NCBI GenBank assembly: GCA_964651335.1
Contig: CAZYVT010000003.1
Location: 1 to 64,000, forward strand
Reading direction: 5' to 3'
Source: 2-02-FULL-66-14 sp964651335
Lineage (GTDB): Bacteria > Pseudomonadota > Gammaproteobacteria > Burkholderiales > SG8-39
Length of the DNA stretch: 64,000 nt
The notes below the pieces were generated by a model. The model was not told the DNA's origin and ran no database searches. It saw only the letters and a list, made by a program, of their open reading frames with translations. A program made the position numbers and the translations under genes. Shown here in pieces: positions 8,273-16,861 of the stretch (position 1 is its first letter; the number at the start of each line of letters is the position of its first letter).

Positions 8273-9268
8273 ATGAAACATCAATTCTCAGTCCAGGCGC
8301 TCGCCCTGGCCGGCGCGCTGGTCGCGGCGCAGGCTGCCCACGCGCAGCAGGTCGTCAAGGTCGACGGCTCGAGCACGGTGTTTCCGATTACCGAGGCGGT
8401 GGCCGAGGAATTCCAAAAGGCCAAGAAACAGGCGGTCAAGGTGACGGTCGGGATTTCCGGCACCGGCGGCGGCTTCAAGAAATTCTGCCGCGGCGAGACC
8501 GACATCTCCGATGCCTCGCGGCCGATTCTGAAATCGGAGATGGCCGATTGCGCGAAACTGGGCATCGAATACATCGAGCTGCCGGTCGCCTTCGATGCGC
8601 TCACGGTCGTGATCAATCCGAAGAACACGTTCATCAAGCAGCTCACCGTCACCGAGATGAAGAAGATGTGGGAGCCCGCGGCGCAGGGCAAGGTGACGAA
8701 ATGGAAGCAGGTCAATGCGCAGTGGCCGGATCAGCCGATGAAGCTGTTCGGGCCCGGCGCCGACTCGGGCACGTTCGACTACTTCACCGAAGCGGTCGTC
8801 GGCAAGTCCAAGTCCTCGCGCGGCGACTTCACGGCCTCGGAAGACGACAACGTGCTGGTGCAGGGCGTGGCACGCGATGTGAACGGCCTTGGGTATTTCG
8901 GGTTCGCGTACTACGTCGAGAACAAGGACAAGCTGAAGGCGGTGCCGATCGTCAACGAGAAAGGCCAGGCCGTATTGCCTTCGCTCGAAGCGGTGATCGC
9001 CGGCACCTACTCGCCGCTTGCGCGTCCGGTCTTCATCTATGTCAACACCAAGTCGCTCGGCAAGCCCGAGGTCAAGGAGTTCGTCCAGTATTACATGACG
9101 CACGGCGCGCAACTCTCCAAAGAGGTGAAGTACGTTCCGCTGCCCGATTCGGCCTACCGGACCGCATGGGAGCACGTGCTCAAGGGCAAGAAGGGCACGG
9201 TCTTCGGCGGCATCGCCGGTGTCGGCATCACGATCGACGAACTGCTGAAGCGCGAAGCGAAGCTCTGA
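8273..9268 (+). CDS. pstS: Phosphate ABC transporter substrate-binding protein PstS
   Basis: Periplasmic phosphate receptor, 331 residues. Residues 1-24 are a signal peptide ending AHAQQ. The mature N-terminus VVKVDGSSTVFPITEAV and the ISGTGGGFKKFCRGETDISDASRPI segment are the phosphate-binding loops of the family, and GPGADSGTFDYFTE supplies further ligands. It starts after GGAAGG, 30 bp below the predicted Pho promoter, and is the first gene of pstSCAB-phoUBR. Expression should rise under phosphate limitation. Confidence 0.95.
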   Translation: MKHQFSVQALALAGALVAAQAAHAQQVVKVDGSSTVFPITEAVAEEFQKAKKQAVKVTVGISGTGGGFKKFCRGETDISDASRPILKSEMADCAKLGIEYIELPVAFDALTVVINPKNTFIKQLTVTEMKKMWEPAAQGKVTKWKQVNAQWPDQPMKLFGPGADSGTFDYFTEAVVGKSKSSRGDFTASEDDNVLVQGVARDVNGLGYFGFAYYVENKDKLKAVPIVNEKGQAVLPSLEAVIAGTYSPLARPVFIYVNTKSLGKPEVKEFVQYYMTHGAQLSKEVKYVPLPDSAYRTAWEHVLKGKKGTVFGGIAGVGITIDELLKREAKL

Positions 9269-10210
9269 ATGCCCGGCGAAATCTCCGCCAGGCCCCAGTC
9301 CGGGGCGATGACCGCCCGTCTCGCGTACCGGCGCTCGCGCATTTTGCGGGAGAAGCTGATCGAGCTGGTGCTGTTCGCCGCGGCGCTCGTCTCCGTGTTC
9401 ACGACCGTCGGCATCGTGTACGTCCTGGTCAAGGAGTCGGTGGTCTTCTTCCAGCACGTATCCCTGTGGGACTTTCTCACCGACACGCAGTGGACGCCGC
9501 TCTTCGACGACGCGCACTTCGGCATCATGGTGCTGCTTTCCGGGACGCTGACGAGCTCCGCCGTGGCGCTGGCGATCGCCATTCCCCTGGGCACGATCAT
9601 CGCGATCTACCTTTCCGAATTCGCGCCGTTCTCGGTGCGCGAGGTCGCCAAGCCCTTCCTCGAGCTGCTCGGCGGCGTTCCGACCATCGTCTACGGATAC
9701 TTCGCGCTCCTCTTCATCACGCCGATCCTGCAGTGGGTCTACCCGGAGCTGCCGGGCTTCAACCTGCTTTCGGCCGGAATCGTGATGGGAATCATGATCG
9801 TTCCAACCGTCGCCTCGATCAGCGAGGACGCGATGCGCGCCGTACCGATGAGCCTGCGCGAAGGCTCTTACGCGATGGGCGCGACGCGCTTCCAGACCGC
9901 GACCAGAGTCGTGGTCCCGGCAGCAGCTTCGGGAATCGCCTCGGCGTACATCCTCGGCATCTCGCGCGCCGTGGGCGAGACCATGATCCTCGCGGTGGCG
10001 GCCGGCATGCAGCCCAACCTCACCTTCAACCCGCTCGAGCCGGCGGCGACGATCACCGCCTTCATCGTCCAGGTGGCGCTCGGCGACCTGCCGCACGGCT
10101 CGGTCGGCTACCAGACGATCTTCGCCGCCGGGCTGACGCTGATGCTGTTCACGCTCGCCTGCAACATCGGCGGGCACATGCTGCGCAAGTCGTTCCGCGA
10201 GGCCTACTGA
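9269..10210 (+). CDS. pstC: Phosphate ABC transporter permease PstC
   Basis: Inner-membrane permease of the Pst transporter, 313 residues with about six membrane spans. The EAA-type coupling loop SLREGSYAMGATRFQTATRV (about residues 195-214) and the following GISRAVGETMILAVAAG helix are diagnostic. The ATG comes immediately after the pstS stop. It pairs with PstA to form the membrane channel driven by PstB. Confidence 0.95.
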   Translation: MPGEISARPQSGAMTARLAYRRSRILREKLIELVLFAAALVSVFTTVGIVYVLVKESVVFFQHVSLWDFLTDTQWTPLFDDAHFGIMVLLSGTLTSSAVALAIAIPLGTIIAIYLSEFAPFSVREVAKPFLELLGGVPTIVYGYFALLFITPILQWVYPELPGFNLLSAGIVMGIMIVPTVASISEDAMRAVPMSLREGSYAMGATRFQTATRVVVPAAASGIASAYILGISRAVGETMILAVAAGMQPNLTFNPLEPAATITAFIVQVALGDLPHGSVGYQTIFAAGLTLMLFTLACNIGGHMLRKSFREAY

Positions 10211-10232
10211 TGGCCGTCCAGGAGACCGGGTA

Positions 10233-11159
10233 ATGGCCAGTCCCAGGGACCTGACGCAGATCCGCGCGCTGATCGCCAGCCACAAGCGCTGGGACCGTGT
10301 CTTCGCGGTGTGCGGCCTGCTCGCGCTGATGCTCGGAGTGCTCACGTTCACCGCGCTCTTCGTCGACATGGCACTCGAGGGGTTCTCGCGCCTGACGTGG
10401 GATTTCTTCACCAACTTTCCGTCGCGCCGGCCGGCCCAGGCGGGGATCCTGTCGGCTTGGGTCGGTTCCTGCCTCGTGATGCTGGTGACCGCTTTCTTCG
10501 CCGTGCCGCTCGGGGTCGCGGCCGGCGTCTACCTCGAGGAATACGCGCCGAAGAACTGGGTGACCGACATCATCGAGATCAACATCAGCAACCTCGCGGG
10601 CGTGCCCTCGATCGTGTACGGGCTGCTCGCGCTGGGGTTGTTCGTGTACCAGTTCGGCTTCGGCCAATCGATCCTCTCCGCGGGGTTGACGCTCGCGCTG
10701 CTGATCCTGCCGGTGGTGATTGTCGCCACGCGCGAGTCCGTGCGCGCGATCCCGCAGGGCATCCGGGAGGGCGCCTACGCGCTCGGCGGCACGCAGTGGC
10801 AGGTGTGCAAGGACCACATCATCCCGTATTCATCGGCCGGGATCCTGACCGGGGTCATCATCGGCATGGCGCGCGCCATCGGGGAGACCGCGCCGGTGAT
10901 CACGATCGGTGCGCTCACTTTCATCGCGTTCCTGCCGCCGGCGCCGGTGAAGGCGGAATTTCCGTTCCTCTCGCTCGACTGGGTGCTGTCGCCTTTTTCC
11001 GTGATGCCGATCCAGATGTTCAACTGGACCTCGCGGCCCGAGGCGGCGTTCCACCAGAACGCCGCCGCCGCGGGCTTCGTGCTGGTGCTGATGACGCTGG
11101 CAATGAACGGGCTCGCGATCTACCTCCGTTACCGCTTGCGCAAGAACATCAAATGGTGA
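10233..11159 (+). CDS. pstA: Phosphate ABC transporter permease PstA
   Basis: Second Pst permease, 308 residues, about six membrane spans. It shows AGVPSIVYGLLALGLFV, the coupling loop IREGAYALGGTQWQVCKDHI and the GMARAIGETAPVITIGAL helix shared with PstC. It lies 22 bp after pstC and 3 bp before pstB. Confidence 0.95.
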   Translation: MASPRDLTQIRALIASHKRWDRVFAVCGLLALMLGVLTFTALFVDMALEGFSRLTWDFFTNFPSRRPAQAGILSAWVGSCLVMLVTAFFAVPLGVAAGVYLEEYAPKNWVTDIIEINISNLAGVPSIVYGLLALGLFVYQFGFGQSILSAGLTLALLILPVVIVATRESVRAIPQGIREGAYALGGTQWQVCKDHIIPYSSAGILTGVIIGMARAIGETAPVITIGALTFIAFLPPAPVKAEFPFLSLDWVLSPFSVMPIQMFNWTSRPEAAFHQNAAAAGFVLVLMTLAMNGLAIYLRYRLRKNIKW

Positions 11160-11162
11160 CCC

Positions 11163-11981
11163 GTGGCCGCCGTTTCGGTCGCTAGCGCCGTCGAGTCGCG
11201 GGCCGCCCACGCGCCGCAGACGGCCGCGAAGGCCGAGGCGATCGGCCTCAATTTTTACTACGGCGACTTCCGCGCACTCAAGAACCTCGACCTCGTCGTG
11301 CACGAGCAGCGGGTCACCGCGCTCATCGGGCCCTCGGGCTGCGGCAAGTCCACGTTCCTGCGCTGCTTCAACCGCATGCACGACCTGTACTCAGGCAACC
11401 GCTACGAGGGCGAGATCCGGCTCTATCCCGACAACACCAACCTGCTCGCGGCGGACGTGGACCCGATCGAAGTGCGGATGCGGCTCTCGATGGTGTTCCA
11501 GAAGCCCAACCCGTTCCCCAAGTCCGTCTTCGAGAACGTCGCGTATGGACTGCGCGTACGCGGCGAGCGCTCGCGCCGCGCGCTCGAGGACAAGGTCGAG
11601 GCGGCGCTGCGCGGCGCGGCGCTCTGGGACGAGGTCAAGGTCCGTCTCCATGATCCCGCATACAACCTCTCCGGCGGCCAGCAGCAGCGGCTGTGCATCG
11701 CGCGGGCGCTCGCCACCGACCCGGAGATCCTGCTGTTCGACGAGCCCACCTCGGCGCTCGATCCGATCGCCACGGCCAACATCGAGCAGCTGATCACCGA
11801 GCTGAAGAAGAAGGTGACCATTCTCATCGTTACGCATAACATGCAGCAGGCGGCGCGGGTGTCCGACTACACCGCGTACATGTATCTCGGCGAGCTGATC
11901 GAATTCGGGCGCACGGACGAGCTCTTCATCAAGCCCAGGAACAAGCAGACCGAGGACTACATCACCGGGAGATTCGGCTAG
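11163..11981 (+). CDS. pstB: Phosphate ABC transporter ATP-binding protein PstB
   Basis: ATPase of the Pst system, 272 residues. Walker A GPSGCGKST (about 56-64), signature LSGGQQQRL (about 170) and Walker B ILLFDEPTSALD (about 188-199) are intact, with the switch His in LIVTHNMQQAARVSDYTA. The PstB-specific FNRMHDLYSGNRYEGEI stretch confirms the subfamily. A GTG start is used three bases after pstA. About 20 extra residues precede the first beta strand. Confidence 0.95.
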   Translation: MAAVSVASAVESRAAHAPQTAAKAEAIGLNFYYGDFRALKNLDLVVHEQRVTALIGPSGCGKSTFLRCFNRMHDLYSGNRYEGEIRLYPDNTNLLAADVDPIEVRMRLSMVFQKPNPFPKSVFENVAYGLRVRGERSRRALEDKVEAALRGAALWDEVKVRLHDPAYNLSGGQQQRLCIARALATDPEILLFDEPTSALDPIATANIEQLITELKKKVTILIVTHNMQQAARVSDYTAYMYLGELIEFGRTDELFIKPRNKQTEDYITGRFG

Positions 11982-11989
11982 GAGGCCGC

Positions 11990-12700
11990 ATGGGCGTGAC
12001 CGAGCACATCAGCAAGGCGTTCGAGACCGACCTCGACACGACGCGCACCCGCGTGCTGCAGATGGGGGGGCTCGTGGAGGCCCAGATCCTCGCCGCACTG
12101 AAAGCCTACGCGACCGGTGCCGCCGACCTCGTGGAGCAGGTGATCGAGAACGACAAACGCGTCAATGGCTATGAAGTGGCGATCGACGGGGCGTGCAACC
12201 ACATCGTGGTGAGGCGCCAGCCCGCGGCAAACGATCTGAGACTCATCATGGCGATCTCCAAGATCGTCACCGACCTGGAGCGCATCGGCGACGAGGCGGA
12301 GAAGATCGCGCGCATGGCAAAGCGCATTCACGAGGACGGGGCGCACCATGCGCACCGCTTCCCGGCGATCGGGCATGCGGCGCAGATTGCGGTCAAGATG
12401 CTGCGCCAGGGGCTGGATGCGTTCGCGCGGCTGGACGTCGCGGCCGCCGCCGAGGTGCTCAAGGAGGATTCGGCGATCGACGACGAGTTCCGGTCGATCC
12501 TGCGGCAGCTCATCACCTACATGATGGAGGATCCACGCACGATCTCGCCGGGACTCGAGATCGTCTGGGTGGCGAAGGCGATCGAACGCATCGGCGACCA
12601 CGCCAAGAACATCGCCGAGCAGGTGATCTACATCGTCAAGGGCACCGACGTACGCCACACGTCGTTCGCCGACATCGAGCGCGAGATCGCGAAGGAGTAG
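11990..12700 (+). CDS. phoU: Phosphate-specific transport system accessory protein PhoU
   Basis: A 236-residue all-helical protein with two three-helix PhoU repeats. It links the Pst transporter to the PhoR kinase and shuts off signalling when phosphate is plentiful. Repeat landmarks are ERIGDEAEKIARMAKRI in the first half and the matching ERIGDHAKNIAEQVIYIVKGTDVRH in the second. A GGAGG-like site lies before the ATG, eight bases after pstB. Confidence 0.95.
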   Translation: MGVTEHISKAFETDLDTTRTRVLQMGGLVEAQILAALKAYATGAADLVEQVIENDKRVNGYEVAIDGACNHIVVRRQPAANDLRLIMAISKIVTDLERIGDEAEKIARMAKRIHEDGAHHAHRFPAIGHAAQIAVKMLRQGLDAFARLDVAAAAEVLKEDSAIDDEFRSILRQLITYMMEDPRTISPGLEIVWVAKAIERIGDHAKNIAEQVIYIVKGTDVRHTSFADIEREIAKE

Positions 12701-12709
12701 AGCGCCGGC

Positions 12710-13417
12710 ATGCCCGCTTCCGTGCTGATCGTCGAGGACGAACCGGCGATCCTGGAGCTGATCGCGGTGAACCTGGAGCACTCCGGCTACGCCACGCTGC
12801 GCGCGGCAAGCGCCGAGCAGGCCGAACGGGTGTTGCGCGACGCACGCCCCGACGTCGTGCTGCTCGACTGGATGCTGCCCGGGCAGTCGGGCCTCACCCT
12901 CGGCCGCAAGCTGCGCGCCGACAGCCGCACCCGGGAGCTGCCGATCATCTTCCTCACCGCGCGTGCCGACGAGCACGACAAGGTGGCGGCGCTGGAGGCG
13001 GGCGCCGACGACTATGTCACGAAGCCGTTCTCGACCAAGGAGCTGGTGGCGCGCATCCGCGCGGTGCTGCGCCGGAGAAAACCCCAGCGCGGCGATGCGC
13101 CGGTGGAGATCGACGGCCTGCGCCTCGATCCGGCGGCGCACCGCGTGCAAGGGAACGGCGAGGCGCTGTCTCTGGGTCCGACCGAGTTCAGGCTGCTGCA
13201 CTATCTGATGACGCACCCGAACCGTGTCTATTCGCGCGCGCAGCTGCTCGACGAGGTGTGGGGCGACCACGTCTTCATCGAGGAACGCACGGTGGACGTG
13301 CACATTCGAAGGCTGCGGCAGGCGCTTGCGCGGAGTGGCCACGACGCACTCATCGAGACGGTGCGGGGGAGCGGGTACGCGCTGCGCACGGAGCTCGCGG
13401 CGGTGAGCCGAAGCTGA
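12710..13417 (+). CDS. phoB: Phosphate regulon response regulator PhoB
   Basis: A 235-residue OmpR/PhoB-type regulator. The receiver domain shows the acidic pair in LIVEDEPAI, the phospho-acceptor Asp in VVLLDWMLPGQSG (about residue 53) and the switch Lys in VTKPFSTKEL. The C-terminal winged helix (LGPTEFRLLHYLMTHPNRVYSR onward) binds DNA, expected at the Pho box at 8210. It lies nine bases after phoU and ten before phoR. Confidence 0.93.
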   Translation: MPASVLIVEDEPAILELIAVNLEHSGYATLRAASAEQAERVLRDARPDVVLLDWMLPGQSGLTLGRKLRADSRTRELPIIFLTARADEHDKVAALEAGADDYVTKPFSTKELVARIRAVLRRRKPQRGDAPVEIDGLRLDPAAHRVQGNGEALSLGPTEFRLLHYLMTHPNRVYSRAQLLDEVWGDHVFIEERTVDVHIRRLRQALARSGHDALIETVRGSGYALRTELAAVSRS

Positions 13418-13427
13418 AGGGGCCGCC

Positions 13428-14684
13428 GTGACCGCGCTCGAGGCCGGGCTCGGGCTGATCGCGGTGGCGCTCGCGTACGCGCTCTGGCGGCAGTGGCGCG
13501 AGTTCCGCAAGCTCAAGCGTTGGGCGTCGCAATCGCGTCTCACCGACCCGCCGGAGGCGCCGGGCGCGTGGGGCGAGATCTTCAGCATGCTGCACAGGCA
13601 CCGGCGCGCGACCCTGAAGCGCCGCCGGCAGCTCGCGCAACTGATCGTGCGCTCGCGCCGCGGAGCGCAGGCGCTCCCTTACGGCGTTGCGGTGCTCGAC
13701 GCCGAATACCGGCTGGACTGGTGCAATGACGCCGCCCGCGAACATCTGGGGCTCGATCCGGAAAAGGACCGCGGCCAGGCAATCGTGAACTTCGTGCGCG
13801 AACCTGAATTCGTCGAGTACCTGCGCGCCGGGGACTTTTCGCAGCCGGTGCGGCTTCAGTCGGGTGGAACGCGCCCGCGCACGCTCGCGCTGCAGATCAT
13901 CTCCTACGGCCAGGAGGAGCACCTGCTGCTCTCGCAGGACGTGACCGGCGCCGAGCGGCTGGAGGCGATGCGGCGCGATTTCGTGGCCAACGTCTCGCAC
14001 GAGCTGCGCACGCCGCTCACCGTGCTCGCGGGGTTTCTCGAGACCATCCAGGATCTCAAGCTCGACGCACAACGCGTGCGCGATTACGTGGGCCTGATGG
14101 CGCCGCAGGCCGAGCGCATGAAGCGCCTGATCGAGGACCTGCTCACGCTGTCGGCGCTTGAACATGCGCCGGCGGCCTCGCCGGCGCAGCGCGTCGCGGT
14201 GCGCCCGCTGCTCCAGCGGGTCCGGACCGAGGCCGAGGCTCTGTCCGTGGGCCGGCACCGGATCTCGCTCGCGATCGAGGGTGAGCACGATCTCGCGGGC
14301 GCGGAGAGCGAGATCGCGAGCGCGTTCCTCAATCTTGTCACCAATGCGGTTCGCTACACGCCCAAGGGCGGCACGATCCGCCTGCAGTGGCGTTCGAGCG
14401 AGAAGGGTGCGGAGTTCTCGGTGGAAGACACCGGGATCGGCATCGAGCCGGAGCATATCCCGCGGCTCACGGAGCGCTTTTACCGCGTCGACCGCAGCCG
14501 CTCGCGCGAGACGGGAGGCACGGGTCTCGGACTTTCCATCGTCAAGCACGCGCTCGCACGGCACCAGGCAACGCTCGAAATTGAAAGCGCGCCCGGCAAG
14601 GGAAGCCGGTTCACGGCTCGATTTCCCGGCGTGCGGCTGGTCGCTGCCGAGCGCCTCGGAGAAGAGGATCGATCGATTCCATGA
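13428..14684 (+). CDS. phoR: Phosphate regulon sensor histidine kinase PhoR
   Basis: A 418-residue membrane-anchored kinase for PhoB. There is one N-terminal hydrophobic segment (about residues 1-22), a basic linker, a PAS domain (about 85-175), the HisKA box VSHELRTPLTVLAGFLE with the phospho-acceptor His near residue 190, and a HATPase domain ending in GTGLGLSIVKHAL. The GTG start follows phoB closely. The last four bases overlap the next gene, a 2-hydroxyacid dehydrogenase, which ties the phosphate operon to a catabolic cluster. Confidence 0.92.
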   Translation: MTALEAGLGLIAVALAYALWRQWREFRKLKRWASQSRLTDPPEAPGAWGEIFSMLHRHRRATLKRRRQLAQLIVRSRRGAQALPYGVAVLDAEYRLDWCNDAAREHLGLDPEKDRGQAIVNFVREPEFVEYLRAGDFSQPVRLQSGGTRPRTLALQIISYGQEEHLLLSQDVTGAERLEAMRRDFVANVSHELRTPLTVLAGFLETIQDLKLDAQRVRDYVGLMAPQAERMKRLIEDLLTLSALEHAPAASPAQRVAVRPLLQRVRTEAEALSVGRHRISLAIEGEHDLAGAESEIASAFLNLVTNAVRYTPKGGTIRLQWRSSEKGAEFSVEDTGIGIEPEHIPRLTERFYRVDRSRSRETGGTGLGLSIVKHALARHQATLEIESAPGKGSRFTARFPGVRLVAAERLGEEDRSIP

Positions 14685-15658
14685 AACGGCTGGCGATTCT
14701 CGACGACTACCAGGGCGTGGCGCTCCAGATGGCCGATTGGTCCAGGCTCGGCGGGAAAGTGGAGATCACGGTATTTCGCGACCATCTCTCCGACGAGCGC
14801 GCGGTCGCCGAGCGGTTGCAGGATTTCCAGATCGTCTGCCTGATGCGCGAACGCACGCCTTTCCCCCGTTCCCTGTTCGAGAAGCTTCCCAAGCTCGAGC
14901 ATCTGGTGACCAGCGGGATGAGGAACCGGTCGATCGACCTGCAGGCCGCGCGCGATCGCGGCGTGGTGGTCACGGGTACGCCTTCGCTCGATCACCCGAC
15001 CATGGAGCTGACCTGGGCCCTGATCCTGGGATTGGCGAGGAGCGTTCCGGTGGAGGACCGGGCCATGCGCGAAACGCGCTGGGCCACGACGGTGGGGATC
15101 GGCCTCAGGGGCAAAACGCTGGGTGTGATCGGCCTTGGCCGGATCGGCAGGCAGGTCGCCCGCATCGGCGTCGCGTTCGGATTGCGGGTACTCGCCTGGA
15201 GCAGGAACCTGACCAGCGCGCGCTGCGAGGAAGCCGGCGCTCTGCTCGCGGCGTCCAAAGAGGAGCTCCTCAGGCAATCGGACTTCGTGACCCTGCACGC
15301 GCCGCTGAGCGACGCGTCGCGGGAAATGATCGGGAAGCGCGAATTCGGAATGATGAAACCGGGCGCCTATCTCATCAATACTTCACGCGGCCAGATCGTC
15401 GAGGAAAATGCACTCATCGAGGCGCTGCGCAACGGCGCGATCGCCGGCGCCGGCCTCGACGTGTACCACACCGAGCCCCTGCCGGCCGATCACCCGCTGC
15501 GAAAACTGCCCAATATCATCCTTCTTCCCCACCAGGGCTACGTCGTGGAGGAGAATTACCGCATTTTCTATCAAGGCGCGGCGGACAACATCCACGCCTG
15601 GCTGAACGGGACGCTCATCAACGAGCTGAGCGAGAGCACTGGGCCGGGCACTGCATGA
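14681..15658 (+). CDS. D-2-hydroxyacid dehydrogenase family protein
   Basis: NAD(P)-dependent dehydrogenase of the D-2-hydroxyacid family, 325 residues. The Rossmann motif GLGRIGRQVA starts near residue 151. The catalytic Arg lies in INTSRGQIVEE and the active-site His in LLPHQGY near the end. The N-terminal KRLAILDDYQGVALQMADW opening is typical of the PGDH-like branch found in catabolic clusters. It starts within the phoR stop (ATGA) and is followed 24 bp later by a cupin dioxygenase. The substrate is unknown; a role in aromatic-acid catabolism is inferred only from its neighbours. Confidence 0.88.
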   Translation: MKRLAILDDYQGVALQMADWSRLGGKVEITVFRDHLSDERAVAERLQDFQIVCLMRERTPFPRSLFEKLPKLEHLVTSGMRNRSIDLQAARDRGVVVTGTPSLDHPTMELTWALILGLARSVPVEDRAMRETRWATTVGIGLRGKTLGVIGLGRIGRQVARIGVAFGLRVLAWSRNLTSARCEEAGALLAASKEELLRQSDFVTLHAPLSDASREMIGKREFGMMKPGAYLINTSRGQIVEENALIEALRNGAIAGAGLDVYHTEPLPADHPLRKLPNIILLPHQGYVVEENYRIFYQGAADNIHAWLNGTLINELSESTGPGTA

Positions 15659-15682
15659 GTCATCCGCGCGAGGGAGCGTTTC

Positions 15683-16861
15683 ATGGCCGCAACACCGAAG
15701 TCGGTACCAACCGCCCGCGACAAGGACCTGCAGCGGATCATCGGCGAGCTCGAACGGCTCAACGAGGAGGCACGCGAGCGCAACCTCTGGATCCGCACCA
15801 AATGGAACCTGCCGAACGAGATGCCGTGGCATCTGGGAAGCCCGGATCAGCCCCGGCAGGGACCCCACAACCTTCCGGTCGAGCATCCGTCCGCGCTCCC
15901 GTACCTGTGGAAATGGGCGGACATCGAGCGTTACCTCGACACGCTCATCGATCTCTGCCCGCTCGAGCTGACGGAACGGCAATCGGTGCTGCTGACCAAT
16001 CCCGCATTCGGGATGACCGGGGTCAAGGTCACCAACACGATCCGCATCGCGATCTCGATCTACAAGCCCGGAGACGTGGCGCATTCGCACCTGCACTCGC
16101 CGAATGCGAGCCGTACGATTTTGACCGAGAACGGCGGCTACACGATCGTCGAAGGCGAGCGCATCGAGCCCAAGCGTGGCGACCTCGTGTTCACGCCGAA
16201 CGGAACCTGGCACGAGCACGGCAACGACGATGACAAGCCCGTGATCTGGGCGGACACGCTCGATTGGCCGCTGGTCGATTTCCTCGGCTGCGCCTGGAGC
16301 CGCACCGACGCCAAGCACGCGGCGGACCACGGCGGCCCGATGACCGGGTTCTCGACCCGGTTCTACGGCAGGGGCGGAATCCGCCCGGCGTTCACGGCCC
16401 ACCCGCGCGGGGAAGGCCGTGGTCTCACCCCCATGTTTCACTACCGGGGGACCGACATCCGCGCGGCCCTGGGCGATCTGCGCGCCTATTCGGGCGATCC
16501 CTACGAAGGGGTGCCGATCGAGCTTGTGAACCCGCAGTCCGGCGAGTCCGTCTTCCCGACTCTTTCCTACCGCGCGCAGCTGCTGCGTGGCGGAGAGAAG
16601 ACGTCGCCGTTCCGCCACACCGCCTCGCAGGTCTACTGCGCGTTGGAGGGGTCCGGCTACACCGAAGTGGACGGCCAGCGCCTGGAGTGGTCCACGAATG
16701 ACTTCTTCGTCGTGCCCAGCCACCGCTGGCGCAGGCACGTGAACAGCGGAGGAACCGACGCGGTCCTCTACAGCTGCAGCGATGCGCCGCTGATCTCGAA
16801 GATCGGCCTTTACCGCGCCCAGGGCAGGCTGGAGAGCGGCAAACTCGTGGAGCTCGCATGA
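15683..16861 (+). CDS. Cupin ring-cleavage dioxygenase (gentisate 1,2-dioxygenase family)
   Basis: A 392-residue bicupin of the gentisate/1-hydroxy-2-naphthoate/salicylate dioxygenase family, which opens hydroxylated aromatic rings with Fe(II) and oxygen. The N-terminal cupin (about residues 105-185) carries the iron-ligand cluster HSHLHSPNASR and the second motif NGTWHEHGN. The C-terminal cupin (about 285-375) has RHTASQVYCALEGSGYTEVDG and PSHRWRRH. The ATG lies 24 bp after the dehydrogenase, and the stop overlaps the UbiD gene (ATGA). Which ring is cleaved cannot be told from sequence. Confidence 0.85.
   Translation: MAATPKSVPTARDKDLQRIIGELERLNEEARERNLWIRTKWNLPNEMPWHLGSPDQPRQGPHNLPVEHPSALPYLWKWADIERYLDTLIDLCPLELTERQSVLLTNPAFGMTGVKVTNTIRIAISIYKPGDVAHSHLHSPNASRTILTENGGYTIVEGERIEPKRGDLVFTPNGTWHEHGNDDDKPVIWADTLDWPLVDFLGCAWSRTDAKHAADHGGPMTGFSTRFYGRGGIRPAFTAHPRGEGRGLTPMFHYRGTDIRAALGDLRAYSGDPYEGVPIELVNPQSGESVFPTLSYRAQLLRGGEKTSPFRHTASQVYCALEGSGYTEVDGQRLEWSTNDFFVVPSHRWRRHVNSGGTDAVLYSCSDAPLISKIGLYRAQGRLESGKLVELA

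Noticed and set aside
6799..8274. Long minus-strand frame opposite iorB
   Set aside because: Antisense shadow; the plus-strand molybdenum hydroxylase has unambiguous motifs over the same bases.
8288..10414. 708-codon minus-strand frame opposite pstS-pstC
   Set aside because: Antisense shadow of clear Pst genes.
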